Shown: piece by piece, positions 43,087-51,496 of the stretch
Numbering within the stretch: position 1 is the first letter of the stretch
Layout: every line of letters begins with the position of its first letter
From: Firmicutes bacterium CAG:822
Lineage (GTDB): Bacteria > Bacillota_I > Bacilli_A > RF39 > UBA660
Reading direction: 5' to 3'
DNA length: 61,561 nt
Assembly (NCBI GenBank): GCA_000432855.1
Contig: HF990865.1
Coordinates: 1-61,561 of the forward strand
Notes under the pieces: generated by a model
Told to the model about the DNA's origin: nothing
The model's database searches: none
What the model saw: only the letters and a program-made list of their open reading frames with translations
Made by a program: the position numbers and the translations under genes

Positions 43087-43191
43087 TTATTTACTAAAAG
43101 AACCAATCTCTAAGCAGTATTCTATTAGAAACTCCTCCATTATTTGTTGAAGTGTCTTGCCATTTTCATTGAAAACATTAACAATCTTCAT
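43087..43191 (-). CDS. Small 34-residue protein upstream of the integrase
   Basis: MKIVNVFNENGKTLQQIMEE then FLIEYCLEIGSFSK. GGTGG lies 6 bases before the ATG. Similar short frames beginning with a 'NxFNENGKTLQxxMEE' text are, as I recall, found just before serine recombinases in clostridial elements. It could be a recombination directionality factor or a leader; unproved. Confidence 0.6.
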   Translation of the reverse strand: MKIVNVFNENGKTLQQIMEEFLIEYCLEIGSFSK

Positions 43192-43245
43192 AAGAAACCA
43201 CCTAATTAAACTTATGATTTAATTAAATCTATAATACTTATAGAC

Positions 43246-43722
43246 TTAAAACGGGTCTTCTTCTGTATCAATGAATTTACCATTCTCATCATACTTTACC
43301 CTTGGATTTTGTAATTCCTTTTTATTCATCACATTTTCAAGAAAAGTACCATCAAGTAGCATATCTTCGCCTAAAGTTCCTTGATTAATTGTTATTATCT
43401 TTGTATCTTCATCCTCTAATATTGTATAAATTGCTACTAGTTGATGGAGACATTCTGTTAAATCGTTTACATCGCAAGTAATTAAGTAATCAAATTCTCG
43501 GTTTCCTATATTCCTCAAAAAATTCCTCATAGTATTTGAAAAATACGGAAAATAACACCCATTACTATCAAAGTATTTTTTTACAATATTGCAATTGTGT
43601 TCTTCACAGTATTTAACTAGGATTTCTTCTTTTTTCTTCATTTCATCTAAATCACCATCTTCATATCTAATATATAAAGCAACATTTTCAAAACGTTGAT
43701 TTCCTTTCTTTTTAGTCTTCAT
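43246..43722 (-). CDS. Resolvase-fold protein without catalytic serine, copy A
   Basis: A 158-residue protein aligned to the integrase N-terminus: ENVALYIRYEDGDLDEMKKK matches NVALYIRLSREDGD of the integrase, but the Ser-Arg pair is deleted. Where the integrase has KDLSRMGRD this has CDVNDLTEC, so the catalytic arginines are gone too. The later strand IITINQGTL is kept. There is no recombinase or zinc domain. It overlaps copy B by 11 bases. Likely a non-catalytic partner or regulator of recombination. Confidence 0.75.
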   Translation of the reverse strand: MKTKKKGNQRFENVALYIRYEDGDLDEMKKKEEILVKYCEEHNCNIVKKYFDSNGCYFPYFSNTMRNFLRNIGNREFDYLITCDVNDLTECLHQLVAIYTILEDEDTKIITINQGTLGEDMLLDGTFLENVMNKKELQNPRVKYDENGKFIDTEEDPF

Positions 43723-44146
43723 TTTTCAACACCTCCAAATCTTTAAAAGAATTTCTATAAATTTTACCTTGCTTAATTGTTTCTATCTCAAAATGTTCTC
43801 GGCTGAACATATCAAAAATCACATTAAACTCGCTAATATTACTACATAATTCAAACATGTCATAGATTATGATTTTATCTAGCTTAGAATAATAACCAGT
43901 TGAATACCTATAAATGATATCCACAACACATTTTAATTTATAAGGTAAATAATCACTTTTACTATTCCTTACGATTTCTTTAATTTCATATTGTTTTTCT
44001 TCACAATACTTTTTCAATTCTTCCTCTTTGTCACAATCTATACTTAAAAACTCACTATTATCATTTCCATCATAATAGTTTTCCGAATCATTATAGATAG
44101 CATAGATTACCACTCTTTCTTGATTAGTTTTTTTTGCTTTTTTCAT
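43712..44146 (-). CDS. Resolvase-fold protein without catalytic serine, copy B
   Basis: A 144-residue protein with the same fold pattern: RVVIYAIYNDSENYYDGND at the start in place of an active YIRxS loop, then EELKKYCEEKQYEI, KIIIYDMFELCSN in place of the arginine helix, and FEIETIKQGKIYR. The TIKQG strand is shared with copies A and C. No catalytic Ser or Arg remains. A basic head (KKAKKTNQER) may bind nucleic acid. Confidence 0.7.
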   Translation of the reverse strand: MKKAKKTNQERVVIYAIYNDSENYYDGNDNSEFLSIDCDKEEELKKYCEEKQYEIKEIVRNSKSDYLPYKLKCVVDIIYRYSTGYYSKLDKIIIYDMFELCSNISEFNVIFDMFSREHFEIETIKQGKIYRNSFKDLEVLKNED

Positions 44147-44169
44147 TTTCTTTTTCCTCCATTATATTT

Positions 44170-44547
44170 TTAACTTATTATTTCAAGGCTACTATCGAAA
44201 TTAAAATCCAATACATATTCGCCTTGTTTTATTGTTTCAACAATAACATCTACTTGAAGCATATATTCACATATCGCTATTTGTGAATGTAAACCATAGT
44301 TTAAATCATTCAATTCATATAAAATTACTTTTTCAATTTTATGTTTTTTACTCAAATCAATTATTGTATTATACATTTTAAAAATTGCTTTATCCCACAT
44401 AATGTCATCTAAATCAATGTCATTGCTACCTCTGAAAATTTGAACAATTTTGTAATCATTATTTTTACAATAATTTTTCACTAATTTTTCCTTTTCTTTA
44501 TCTCCGTATGGAAAATATACAACTACTTCTGTTTTTTGTTTTTTCAA
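44170..44547 (-). CDS. Resolvase-fold protein without catalytic serine, copy C
   Basis: A 125-residue protein: KTEVVVYFPYGDKEKEKLVK, NYCKNNDYKIVQIF, IEKVILYELNDLNYGLHSQI and VIVETIKQGEYV. It starts at the TTG at 44547, which follows GGGAGGTAATAGAT; the upstream TTG in the same frame precedes that site. The alignment to copies A and B is clear at the first strand and at TIKQG, and the catalytic residues are absent. First gene of the operon C-B-A-peptide-integrase. Confidence 0.7.
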   Translation of the reverse strand: MKKQKTEVVVYFPYGDKEKEKLVKNYCKNNDYKIVQIFRGSNDIDLDDIMWDKAIFKMYNTIIDLSKKHKIEKVILYELNDLNYGLHSQIAICEYMLQVDVIVETIKQGEYVLDFNFDSSLEIIS

Positions 44548-44713
44548 ATCTATTACCTCCCTATTCAAACAAAATAATGTTTCGCGAATAAAAATTTACA
44601 TTTTTTTGCTTGCAACATAAGAATATCAAAAAAAATATGGTATAATAAGGAAAAAGCAAAATACTTTTTTTAAGAAAGTGTCCGACGCATTATATAGAAA
44701 AGGAAAAATAGAT

Positions 44714-45580
44714 ATGTATTATTTTAAATTTAGAGAAGAATTAAGTAAAAATAGGAAAAATATGCCAAAAATATCTTTTGGATATGACTTAAAAGAAAAA
44801 AATAAACCAATATATGATATGTTAGTTTACTTTGATAATTTAACCTCAAATGCAAAAAAAGAATTAGATAAGATATTTGAATACTCAAAACAATTCTCAA
44901 CTAATGGAATAAATAAAGAGGCATGGATAAGGTATGTTGCTGCCTATAAAATAGTTATTCCTGCTATGAGTAAAAAAATTTTGAGAAATGTGCCTCAACC
45001 AACAAATGGTTCTATGGTTTCAATAAAATATGCAGAAAACAAAAAAGAAAAGGAATTACCTTTTAATGATTATAATTCAGTATTCCCCACAATTCCAAAC
45101 ACTGCACCTAGTTTATTTGAAAAACAAATACAATTTAATAAACAAGGTGCCATTGTTACCTTAACTATGTGTAAGGAAGGGACATACGAAAATGATATAG
45201 ATTTACTTTATATGGTTTTAGATTGCTTATTTTCTACAACTATTCCTTATTATATTAAAAAGTGTGAGCTCGAACTATGTGGAAAATATTTTGTACATTC
45301 ACTACCTAATAAGCGAAAATGCAATAGAATGAGATTTGTATATGAGAAACAAACAACTTGTGTTGATGCTGTTAACACTCTTTATCAGCATAAAGAATAT
45401 AGAAGAATAATGCGAAAAGATGCTAAATATTTAAAACACTTTCACAATGATGCAACAAGATATGATATAGATAAATACAATGATGAAAAAAATATAATAA
45501 AAAGTGCCTGTATAAAAAAATTAAATATGAATGACTTTGAAATCTATATAGATAATTTTTATCAGAGTAATAAATTATAA
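44714..45580 (+). CDS. DUF6076-like zinc protein
   Basis: A 288-residue protein, the only plus-strand gene in this half of the element. A C-x4-C then K-R-K-C segment (CELELCGKYFVHSLPNKRKC, about residue 195) looks like the degenerate zinc motif of DUF6076 proteins found on gut-bacterial mobile elements. The rest is helical and basic. The ATG at 44714 follows AAAAGGAAAAATAGAT; a GTG at 44678 is possible. An extended -10 TGGTATAAT lies at about 44638-44646. Its 3' end overlaps the resolvase gene tail to tail. Function unknown. Confidence 0.6.
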   Translation: MYYFKFREELSKNRKNMPKISFGYDLKEKNKPIYDMLVYFDNLTSNAKKELDKIFEYSKQFSTNGINKEAWIRYVAAYKIVIPAMSKKILRNVPQPTNGSMVSIKYAENKKEKELPFNDYNSVFPTIPNTAPSLFEKQIQFNKQGAIVTLTMCKEGTYENDIDLLYMVLDCLFSTTIPYYIKKCELELCGKYFVHSLPNKRKCNRMRFVYEKQTTCVDAVNTLYQHKEYRRIMRKDAKYLKHFHNDATRYDIDKYNDEKNIIKSACIKKLNMNDFEIYIDNFYQSNKL

Positions 45581-46165
45581 CTTAATCATATTATAAAAAG
45601 TATTAGGTTTTAGTCCTAGTAATTCCATTGCTTCTTTGCTTTTAATCTCTTTATTTTTCCAACGGCTAACCACAATGTCAAAATCTTGTGGTTTTTCTAT
45701 TCTAGGTCTTCCAAACTTAACTCCATTATTTTTAGCATTAGTAATTCCTTCTTTTTGTCTTTGCTTTATAAAAGTTCTTTCTTGTTCAGCGACATAACTT
45801 AATATTTGTAATACTAAATCACTAATAAAAGTTCCAAGCAAATCTTTATTCTTCCTAGTATCTAATAAAGGCATATCAATAACAACTATATCTGCCTTAA
45901 TATTTTTAGTAATATCTTTCCATTCATCAATGATTTGATTATAATTTCTGCCAAGTCTATCAATAGACTTAATAACCAATAAATCATTTTCTCTTAATAT
46001 ATGTTTTAATGTAATGTAATTTTCTCTATTAAAATCTTTACCACTTTGCTTATCAACATAAATATCTCTCTCATCAATACCATATCCTTTAAATGCTACT
46101 AATTGTCTTTCTTCGTTCTGCTCTTTGCTACTAACTCTAGCATAGCCAAATATTTTACTTTTCAT
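45575..46165 (-). CDS. Small serine resolvase/invertase
   Basis: A 196-residue recombinase with an intact catalytic domain: FGYARVSSKEQNEERQLVAF (Ser in RVSS), DKQSGKDFNRENY, and KSIDRLGRNYNQII with the arginines. There is a C-terminal helix-turn-helix (SKEAMELLGLKPNTFYNMIK). It belongs to the Tn3 resolvase/Hin group. It may resolve multimers of an excised circular form or switch DNA. It follows the 76-residue gene by 6 bases. Confidence 0.92.
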   Translation of the reverse strand: MKSKIFGYARVSSKEQNEERQLVAFKGYGIDERDIYVDKQSGKDFNRENYITLKHILRENDLLVIKSIDRLGRNYNQIIDEWKDITKNIKADIVVIDMPLLDTRKNKDLLGTFISDLVLQILSYVAEQERTFIKQRQKEGITNAKNNGVKFGRPRIEKPQDFDIVVSRWKNKEIKSKEAMELLGLKPNTFYNMIKL

Positions 46166-46171
46166 ATAAAC

Positions 46172-46402
46172 CTACCTCGCCAAATAATCATTTGCTTCTT
46201 TTAAAACGTTATCAATTATGGAATCATTAACTAACTCATTATAATTAACCTTAATACATTTTCTTTGAAGCTCATCTATAAAATGTACTAAGGCAATAGT
46301 ATAAGGAAAATAATGCTCATTTTCTTCTATGCCAGTTACTAAGGCATCTACATAACCATCACATATCCAATCAACCAATTTTATTAAAATTGACTTATTC
46401 AC
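46172..46402 (-). CDS. Hypothetical protein, 76 residues
   Basis: The true start is probably the GTG at 46402, spaced correctly behind AAGGAGG; the longer frame upstream runs through that site. The protein begins MNKSILIKLVDWICDGYVDA and ends LKEANDYLAR, acidic and helical. It is the first gene of a pair with the small resolvase. No family recognised. Confidence 0.6.
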   Translation of the reverse strand: MNKSILIKLVDWICDGYVDALVTGIEENEHYFPYTIALVHFIDELQRKCIKVNYNELVNDSIIDNVLKEANDYLAR

Positions 46403-46526
46403 TTTATGACACCTCCTTACCATAAATATATAATATATGACTTTCAAAAAAGATACGAGCCGTTTATTTAAAAAAGTAGTAAAACTTTCCAAATATTTGA
46501 AAATAGGTAAGGGCAGTTTTAACAAT

Positions 46527-46564
46527 ACAAAAAAGACTTAAATTCTATTAAAATCTAAGTCTTT
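46527..46564 (-). terminator. Terminator after the reverse transcriptase gene
   Basis: AAAGACTTA and TAAGTCTTT pair around a T-rich loop, with TTTTTTGT following on the minus strand. Confidence 0.8.
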
Positions 46565-46580
46565 ATAAACCTACACAATT

Positions 46581-47888
46581 TTAAACAGGGATATTTCTTA
46601 TAGTATCCATAGCAATTTTAACAAGACTGTCCAGTTTATTTTCTTTAGCAAACTTTAAAACAGAATAATGAAATTCATTATAATAATTTGTTTGTAATAA
46701 AAATATTAACCTCTCTATAAATATTTCTTTTTCTTCTTCATTTATATACCCATATACTTTTTTTAAATAAAACAAACCATTATGTAGCAAAAAATCATCC
46801 GTAGTTACTATTGATAAAATTCTATCTTTATTTTCCTTAGAATAGTTATTCAAGCCAGAAGTTAACATTTTTCTAAGAATTATATCTTCTCTAAATTTAA
46901 CATTATTATCTTTTAATGCAAAAAAAGTATTCGCTGCACTATCGTAGTTTTCTTCCAAAATATCATTTATCATTTCATAGCCATAATATGTTTCTAATTC
47001 TTCCATAGTATATTTATGAACTTTGCTAGCATTTACATTTAAACCAATTTTATTTAACTCATTACAAATACTCAACATTATTCTATTTATATCAGTATCA
47101 TTCCTCGCAAAAATTATTTGGTCATCTGCATATCTTACATATTCAGCCCCTTGTTCTAAGCATAATTCACTAATAATGCTATCATAATCTTGCAAGTAAA
47201 AATTAGCCAATAATCTGGATTGGTCACCAAATTCACTTTGAGGGATACCAACAGTTTTATAATTATAGTTATCAATAGATTTATTCCAATATTTCAAAAA
47301 ATATATTAGTAAATATACTATTTGAGATTTTTTTCTTCCGACCGTTGCTAATAATTTCTTTTCTAAAATATTCAAATTTATATTATCATAAAAATTGGCA
47401 ATATCTAACGAATATGCTACATCATAAACATCAGTTCTAATTTTAGCCCATACTATATTGGAAAATTCCTTCCAGTTTTTATTCCATAACTTTGGGTTGT
47501 AGCTGTTTGTAACATACTCAATTTCTAAATTTTCTAATTCTTTTATCGCATTACCTAATCGCCAGCCACCAAAAGTTCCGTCTATTCTATTAGTAGCAAT
47601 GTCTTCTTCTAGCAACTTTACTAAGAAAAAATATAATGCTTCATCTCTAATTGTTAAACATGGAATAATACGAGCTACATTATTATTTTTATATGTAAAT
47701 ATTCTGCCTCTTAAAATAGAAGGTGAGTAATTTCCATTTATTATATCCTTATATAAATCAATTAAAGTATTTTGAAACTCTTGTTTACTCATTTTTATAG
47801 GAATTAATGTTTCTTTTACAACTTTTTTATAAAAACTATTTGAAAAAACATTTTCAAAACTTTCAAAATCACTAACTATATTATCCAT
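46581..47888 (-). CDS. Reverse transcriptase, probable antiphage type
   Basis: A 435-residue polymerase. Motif A is SLDIANFYDNI (Asp162), motif B-like is GIPQSEFGDQSRLLANFYL (214-232), and the catalytic YADD is in VRYADDQIIFAR (253-256). N-terminal RIIPCLTIRDEALYFFLV and DGTFGGWRLG match the palm/finger lead of bacterial non-retrotransposon RTs. Residues ~290-435 are all helical with HEAT-like spacing. There is no maturase or HNH domain, so it is not a group II intron. No retron-type msr is evident. It fits the DRT/UG or Abi-type defence RTs; the group cannot be fixed without a tree. It stands alone with a terminator on each side. Confidence 0.85.
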   Translation of the reverse strand: MDNIVSDFESFENVFSNSFYKKVVKETLIPIKMSKQEFQNTLIDLYKDIINGNYSPSILRGRIFTYKNNNVARIIPCLTIRDEALYFFLVKLLEEDIATNRIDGTFGGWRLGNAIKELENLEIEYVTNSYNPKLWNKNWKEFSNIVWAKIRTDVYDVAYSLDIANFYDNINLNILEKKLLATVGRKKSQIVYLLIYFLKYWNKSIDNYNYKTVGIPQSEFGDQSRLLANFYLQDYDSIISELCLEQGAEYVRYADDQIIFARNDTDINRIMLSICNELNKIGLNVNASKVHKYTMEELETYYGYEMINDILEENYDSAANTFFALKDNNVKFREDIILRKMLTSGLNNYSKENKDRILSIVTTDDFLLHNGLFYLKKVYGYINEEEKEIFIERLIFLLQTNYYNEFHYSVLKFAKENKLDSLVKIAMDTIRNIPV

Positions 47889-47989
47889 CTAATCACCCCA
47901 TAATACTCTTTATTATAACATTAAAATACTAATTATAAGATGGTTTAGTAACATTTACTATTATTTTTTTATTCCTCGCAAATTTCACT

Positions 47990-48026
47990 AAAAAAGGGTA
48001 ACCCAGTATAATTTATACTAAGTTAC
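47990..48026 (-). terminator. Terminator after the ADP-ribosylglycohydrolase gene
   Basis: GTAAC-TAGTATA and TATACT-GTTAC pair (11 bp with small bulges), followed by CCCTTTTTT on the minus strand. The rest of 47889-48104 holds the reverse transcriptase leader and nothing coding. Confidence 0.8.
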
Positions 48027-48104
48027 CTAAACTACCTTAAACTTACTAATATGCTGTTATTTTTACTAACTATTCAATTTTTAAAACATATATTTTAAAA
48101 CACA

Positions 48105-49043
48105 TTATTTTATAGCATTATAATAGTCATTGCTTAATTTCAATAAATAATCTTTTTTAACTATACTATCTAACCACTTGCTAGGCAAATTACCATAATA
48201 TATACCACTTAAACCACCAACTAATGCTCCAATAGTATCACTATCATTTCCTAAATTGATAGCTTCAATGACACATTTATCATAACTATTATTATTTATA
48301 AAACACCATACTACTGCCTCTAATGTATCAACAACAAAACCCATACTACTAATACTATCTACATCTAATTTACTAATATCGTTATTTAATAATCGGTCAT
48401 AATACTTTATATTTTCCAAGCTAAAATACTTTCTATAATTATATTTTTTTATATTACTATAAGCATTTTCTTTTTCTTCGCCACTTAATAACTCTATAAC
48501 CAACAACACATATATAAAACAACCTAATACACTTATTTCGTGACTATGAGTAAGTGATGATATATCTTTTACTAAATGATATATTTCATCATCATTTAAT
48601 TTCTTATAATAACAATAGTAAGCAATAGGTAATATTCGCATTAAACTACCATTACCATTATAATTAAAACCTTTCATACCACAATCAATTATCTTTTCAT
48701 ATCTTTTATTATGATAATTTCCTAAAGCAAAAAATGTTGCTCTGCCAATGCCGAATGCTTTATCTATGGCAATAAAATCTTTATTTGAAACCCATAAAAT
48801 AAAATTATCCATAATACTTTCATAATTTATTTTGCCTTTATTATCTATAATTGATTTCATTGTAGCAATAACCATACTACTATCATCAGACCAAACACCT
48901 TTTGCACCAATTCTATCACTACTAATCATATCGGTAACTTTATTATTTTTAAATAAATCTCTTTTTTTGAACTCTAATGGAACACCTAAGGCATCACCAA
49001 TTATAAAACCCATTATACCATTTATAACAATATCTTTATTCAT
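48105..49043 (-). CDS. ADP-ribosylglycohydrolase family protein
   Basis: A 312-residue protein of the DraG/ARH fold, which removes ADP-ribose from proteins, nucleic acids or small molecules. The magnesium-binding motifs are intact: GDALGVPLEF (near 15), VWSDDSSMVIATM (near 48) and GNDSDTIGALVGGLSGIYYG (near 265). The start at 49043 follows GCGAGG; the ATG at 49079 precedes that site. Adjacent to the reverse transcriptase gene but separated by a terminator. A defence or counter-toxin role in the element is plausible. Confidence 0.9.
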   Translation of the reverse strand: MNKDIVINGIMGFIIGDALGVPLEFKKRDLFKNNKVTDMISSDRIGAKGVWSDDSSMVIATMKSIIDNKGKINYESIMDNFILWVSNKDFIAIDKAFGIGRATFFALGNYHNKRYEKIIDCGMKGFNYNGNGSLMRILPIAYYCYYKKLNDDEIYHLVKDISSLTHSHEISVLGCFIYVLLVIELLSGEEKENAYSNIKKYNYRKYFSLENIKYYDRLLNNDISKLDVDSISSMGFVVDTLEAVVWCFINNNSYDKCVIEAINLGNDSDTIGALVGGLSGIYYGNLPSKWLDSIVKKDYLLKLSNDYYNAIK

Positions 49044-49161
49044 TACTTTATACCTCGCAAATTCTACATCTATAAGCATTTCTATAAATATATTATAATT
49101 TATTAAAACTATAAAATAAAGCCATAGAACTAACTAAAAAGGACTAATAATAAGCCCTTAA

Positions 49162-49764
49162 TTATAAATCAATATCTACTTTTTCATTACTTAATCTTTT
49201 AGTTAATTTATTTACAAATAATTGTCCCCAACTGTCATATTTTCCTAAACCAAATACAATAGATTTGATTTCTTCGCTATTTTTATCTTTATAAATAATT
49301 ACTAAAAAATAATTATAATAGTTTTTTACTTTTTGACCTATACCAGAGATCGCTCCCAATGCACCTAAGCCAACCATACCACCAACTAATGACCTAGCAA
49401 ATACATTTTTATTTTTAGTATCCATTTGTTTTTTACTCATAATACCAGCATTTACTATTCTATCTAATGATATATTAAAATTACCAATATTAGATATAAC
49501 TGTTAATTCCTCATCATTTACATTTAAAGAACAATTTTCTTCCTCTCGCAAACTGCTTATACCTTCAATATGTTTAATATCTTTTAATTTTAATACTTTC
49601 ATTTTCTTTTCTTTAATAACTTCTTGTTTTACCTCTTTTTGTTTAATAGTGTTATCTTTAACTACCTTATCTTTATTGCCTTTATTCTTAACTGCTTTAA
49701 CAATTAAGTAAATAGGTAATACTACAACTGCGACCCCCAACAACATATAAAATAAATCTTGCAT
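49162..49764 (-). CDS. Membrane-anchored PH/GRAM-like protein
   Basis: A 200-residue protein with one N-terminal membrane span (MLLGVAVVVLPIYLIVKAV), a Lys-rich coiled linker (~22-60), then a domain of beta strands (ISNIGNFNISLDRIVNAGIM, NYYNYFLVIIYKDK, IKSIVFGLG) with a Gly-rich helix (VGGMVGLGALGAISGIG) inside. This resembles bacterial PH-like domains fused to a membrane span. The role is unknown. It lies between the ADP-ribosylglycohydrolase and the DUF4268-like gene on the same strand. Confidence 0.6.
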   Translation of the reverse strand: MQDLFYMLLGVAVVVLPIYLIVKAVKNKGNKDKVVKDNTIKQKEVKQEVIKEKKMKVLKLKDIKHIEGISSLREEENCSLNVNDEELTVISNIGNFNISLDRIVNAGIMSKKQMDTKNKNVFARSLVGGMVGLGALGAISGIGQKVKNYYNYFLVIIYKDKNSEEIKSIVFGLGKYDSWGQLFVNKLTKRLSNEKVDIDL

Positions 49765-49898
49765 TTCTTACACCTCTTTCTTTTCTCAACACTTATTCCT
49801 CTTTATTTCGCCGATTATCTCGGCATTATTACCATTTTTCCATTAACTCAATATATTTATATTATTTTCGCCAAACTTACCTAATATCGCTGTTAAAC

Positions 49899-50801
49899 TT
49901 ACTTATTCAAATAATCTAGGAATACCTCTTTAAATCTATCAACCATATCCAATAGCCATACATAAGAACTAGCATTGTCTTTACTACTATTATTGCAACT
50001 AATTCTATTAACTTTTCTATCTTCTAAATATTCCCACTCTAAGCCATTTATCTTATCATCAATTTCAGTTCTATACTGCTCTAACTTTTTATAAATCTCA
50101 TCATTAAATATTTCTAATTGACACCTAATCATATCGCTATTAACACTATGAACTAATTTAATTTTATAATCGCTTGAACCAATACGAATAACATACCAAT
50201 TATAAATTGATGGTCGCTGACTAATATATGTTTTGTCTTTACTTTTGGCATAATCAACAAACCCTTGCCAATATTCCATTTGTTTTAATTCTAAATCGCT
50301 AACATTTTCTTTTGACTGCTGTTTTAATACTTTCGCCCAATTATTAGGTTCACATATTACTTGAAACTTAGGAGCAATAGGGGAATTATCTATTTGCCAC
50401 AATTCCACCTTTACTAAAAATATATTTATCTTTTCAAAACTATTATCATTTAACCACTCAACTGCTTGTTTATGTTCTTCGTTAACATCTTTTACTATCC
50501 ATATAGCAATATCAGCATCTAAACCAGCAGCATATACTAACATTTTTCCTAAATGGTCGTGATTAGTATTCTCTAATTGATTTTCAATAACTATCTTCTT
50601 ATTACTTTCTGTATCTCTTGCATAAATATCAACATTATATCTTCCCACACTCATTTCCGTTTCTATAACCTCAATATCAATGCCTATCTCTTTACTTAGC
50701 AAAGCAATATTTTCTTTCCTAGCCAACCATCTTGTAAAATCCAATGCTTCATGCCTCCAAACTTCTCTTAACTCAATTTTTTCTAATTTTCCAAGTTCCA
50801 T
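49899..50801 (-). CDS. DUF4268-like protein with nuclease-type fold
   Basis: A 300-residue protein. The first 150 residues look like a PD-(D/E)xK nuclease-fold domain: EALDFTRWLARKENIALLS, then NVDIYARD (Asp), KKIVIENQLENTNHDHLGKM (E-N-Q in place of E-x-K) and ADIAIWIVKDVNEEHKQA. The C-terminal half (QMEYWQGFVDYAKSKDKTYI) matches the DUF4268 domain. Many such proteins accompany restriction or defence loci. The missing lysine means activity is uncertain. The start at 50801 follows TTGGTGATTTTATAT. Divergent from the XRE gene. Confidence 0.75.
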   Translation of the reverse strand: MELGKLEKIELREVWRHEALDFTRWLARKENIALLSKEIGIDIEVIETEMSVGRYNVDIYARDTESNKKIVIENQLENTNHDHLGKMLVYAAGLDADIAIWIVKDVNEEHKQAVEWLNDNSFEKINIFLVKVELWQIDNSPIAPKFQVICEPNNWAKVLKQQSKENVSDLELKQMEYWQGFVDYAKSKDKTYISQRPSIYNWYVIRIGSSDYKIKLVHSVNSDMIRCQLEIFNDEIYKKLEQYRTEIDDKINGLEWEYLEDRKVNRISCNNSSKDNASSYVWLLDMVDRFKEVFLDYLNK

Positions 50802-50923
50802 ATATAAAATCACCAATATCATTATAACATATTTTATATAATTTTAGACATATAAATATAACTAATATTGCTATCACTCGTTTTTAATATCCTTACAATT
50901 ATATATAGAGGAGGGCGATATAT

Positions 50924-51253
50924 ATGGAAAACAACTTAAAGCAAATACGAAACTCAAAAAAATTACTACAAACTAAAGTTGCTATGGATTTGAATATTAC
51001 CCAAGAAACTATATCTTCTTATGAAACTGGTAGAGTATTCCCAAGTTCCGATATGCTTATTAAACTTGCCAACTACTACAACACATCTATTGACTACTTA
51101 TTATGCCGAACTAAATATGATATGCCTATTGATGATGTTAAACCAAATAATATTTCCGATACTGACTTTATTTTACTTAACAAAATCAATAAATTATCTA
51201 CTACTAATAAAGCCAAAGTAGAAGGTTATATAGATGGCTTAAACGACCATTAA
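50924..51253 (+). CDS. XRE-family transcriptional regulator
   Basis: A 109-residue protein with an N-terminal helix-turn-helix: NLKQIRNSKKLLQTKVAMDL, then ITQETISSYETGRVFPSSD and LIKLANYYNTSIDYLL. GAGGAGGGCGATATAT precedes the ATG. It diverges from the DUF4268-like gene over a 100-base A/T-rich gap, the usual place for a repressor of element genes. A terminator follows. Confidence 0.88.
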   Translation: MENNLKQIRNSKKLLQTKVAMDLNITQETISSYETGRVFPSSDMLIKLANYYNTSIDYLLCRTKYDMPIDDVKPNNISDTDFILLNKINKLSTTNKAKVEGYIDGLNDH

Positions 51254-51259
51254 ACTGTT

Positions 51260-51299
51260 AATGCTATATATCATTTAAAATATATGGCATTTTATTTTA
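51260..51299 (+). terminator. Terminator after the XRE gene
   Basis: AATGCTATATAT and ATATATGGCATT pair around CATTTAAA with TTATTTT following. Confidence 0.7.
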
Positions 51300-51496
51300 C
51301 CTTAATTTATACTAATGCTTATTTTAAACAATACTATAAATACTTACTCAAATAATATCTATATAAACCTCTTTAATTATCTTTTAATCTTATCTTATAG
51401 TCCTATCTATAATATCATTATAATATCTAAATAATATTATATATCGTGTATATTATATGATAGTAATAATTACTAATACTTTCACTCTAATTCCTT
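51300..51496. other. A/T-rich stretch with inverted repeats
   Basis: No gene. ATATTATATA and TGTATATTATAT flank the only GC-containing trinucleotide of the area (TCG, near 51443), and TATAATATCATTATAATATC lies beside it. Being next to the Rep-like gene it could hold an origin or nick site, but base composition alone could also explain the repeats. Confidence 0.3.

Noticed and set aside
46581..47888. Group II intron or retron reverse transcriptase
   Set aside because: No maturase or HNH domain, no intron end motifs and no msr-msd-like inverted repeat arrangement were seen near the gene.
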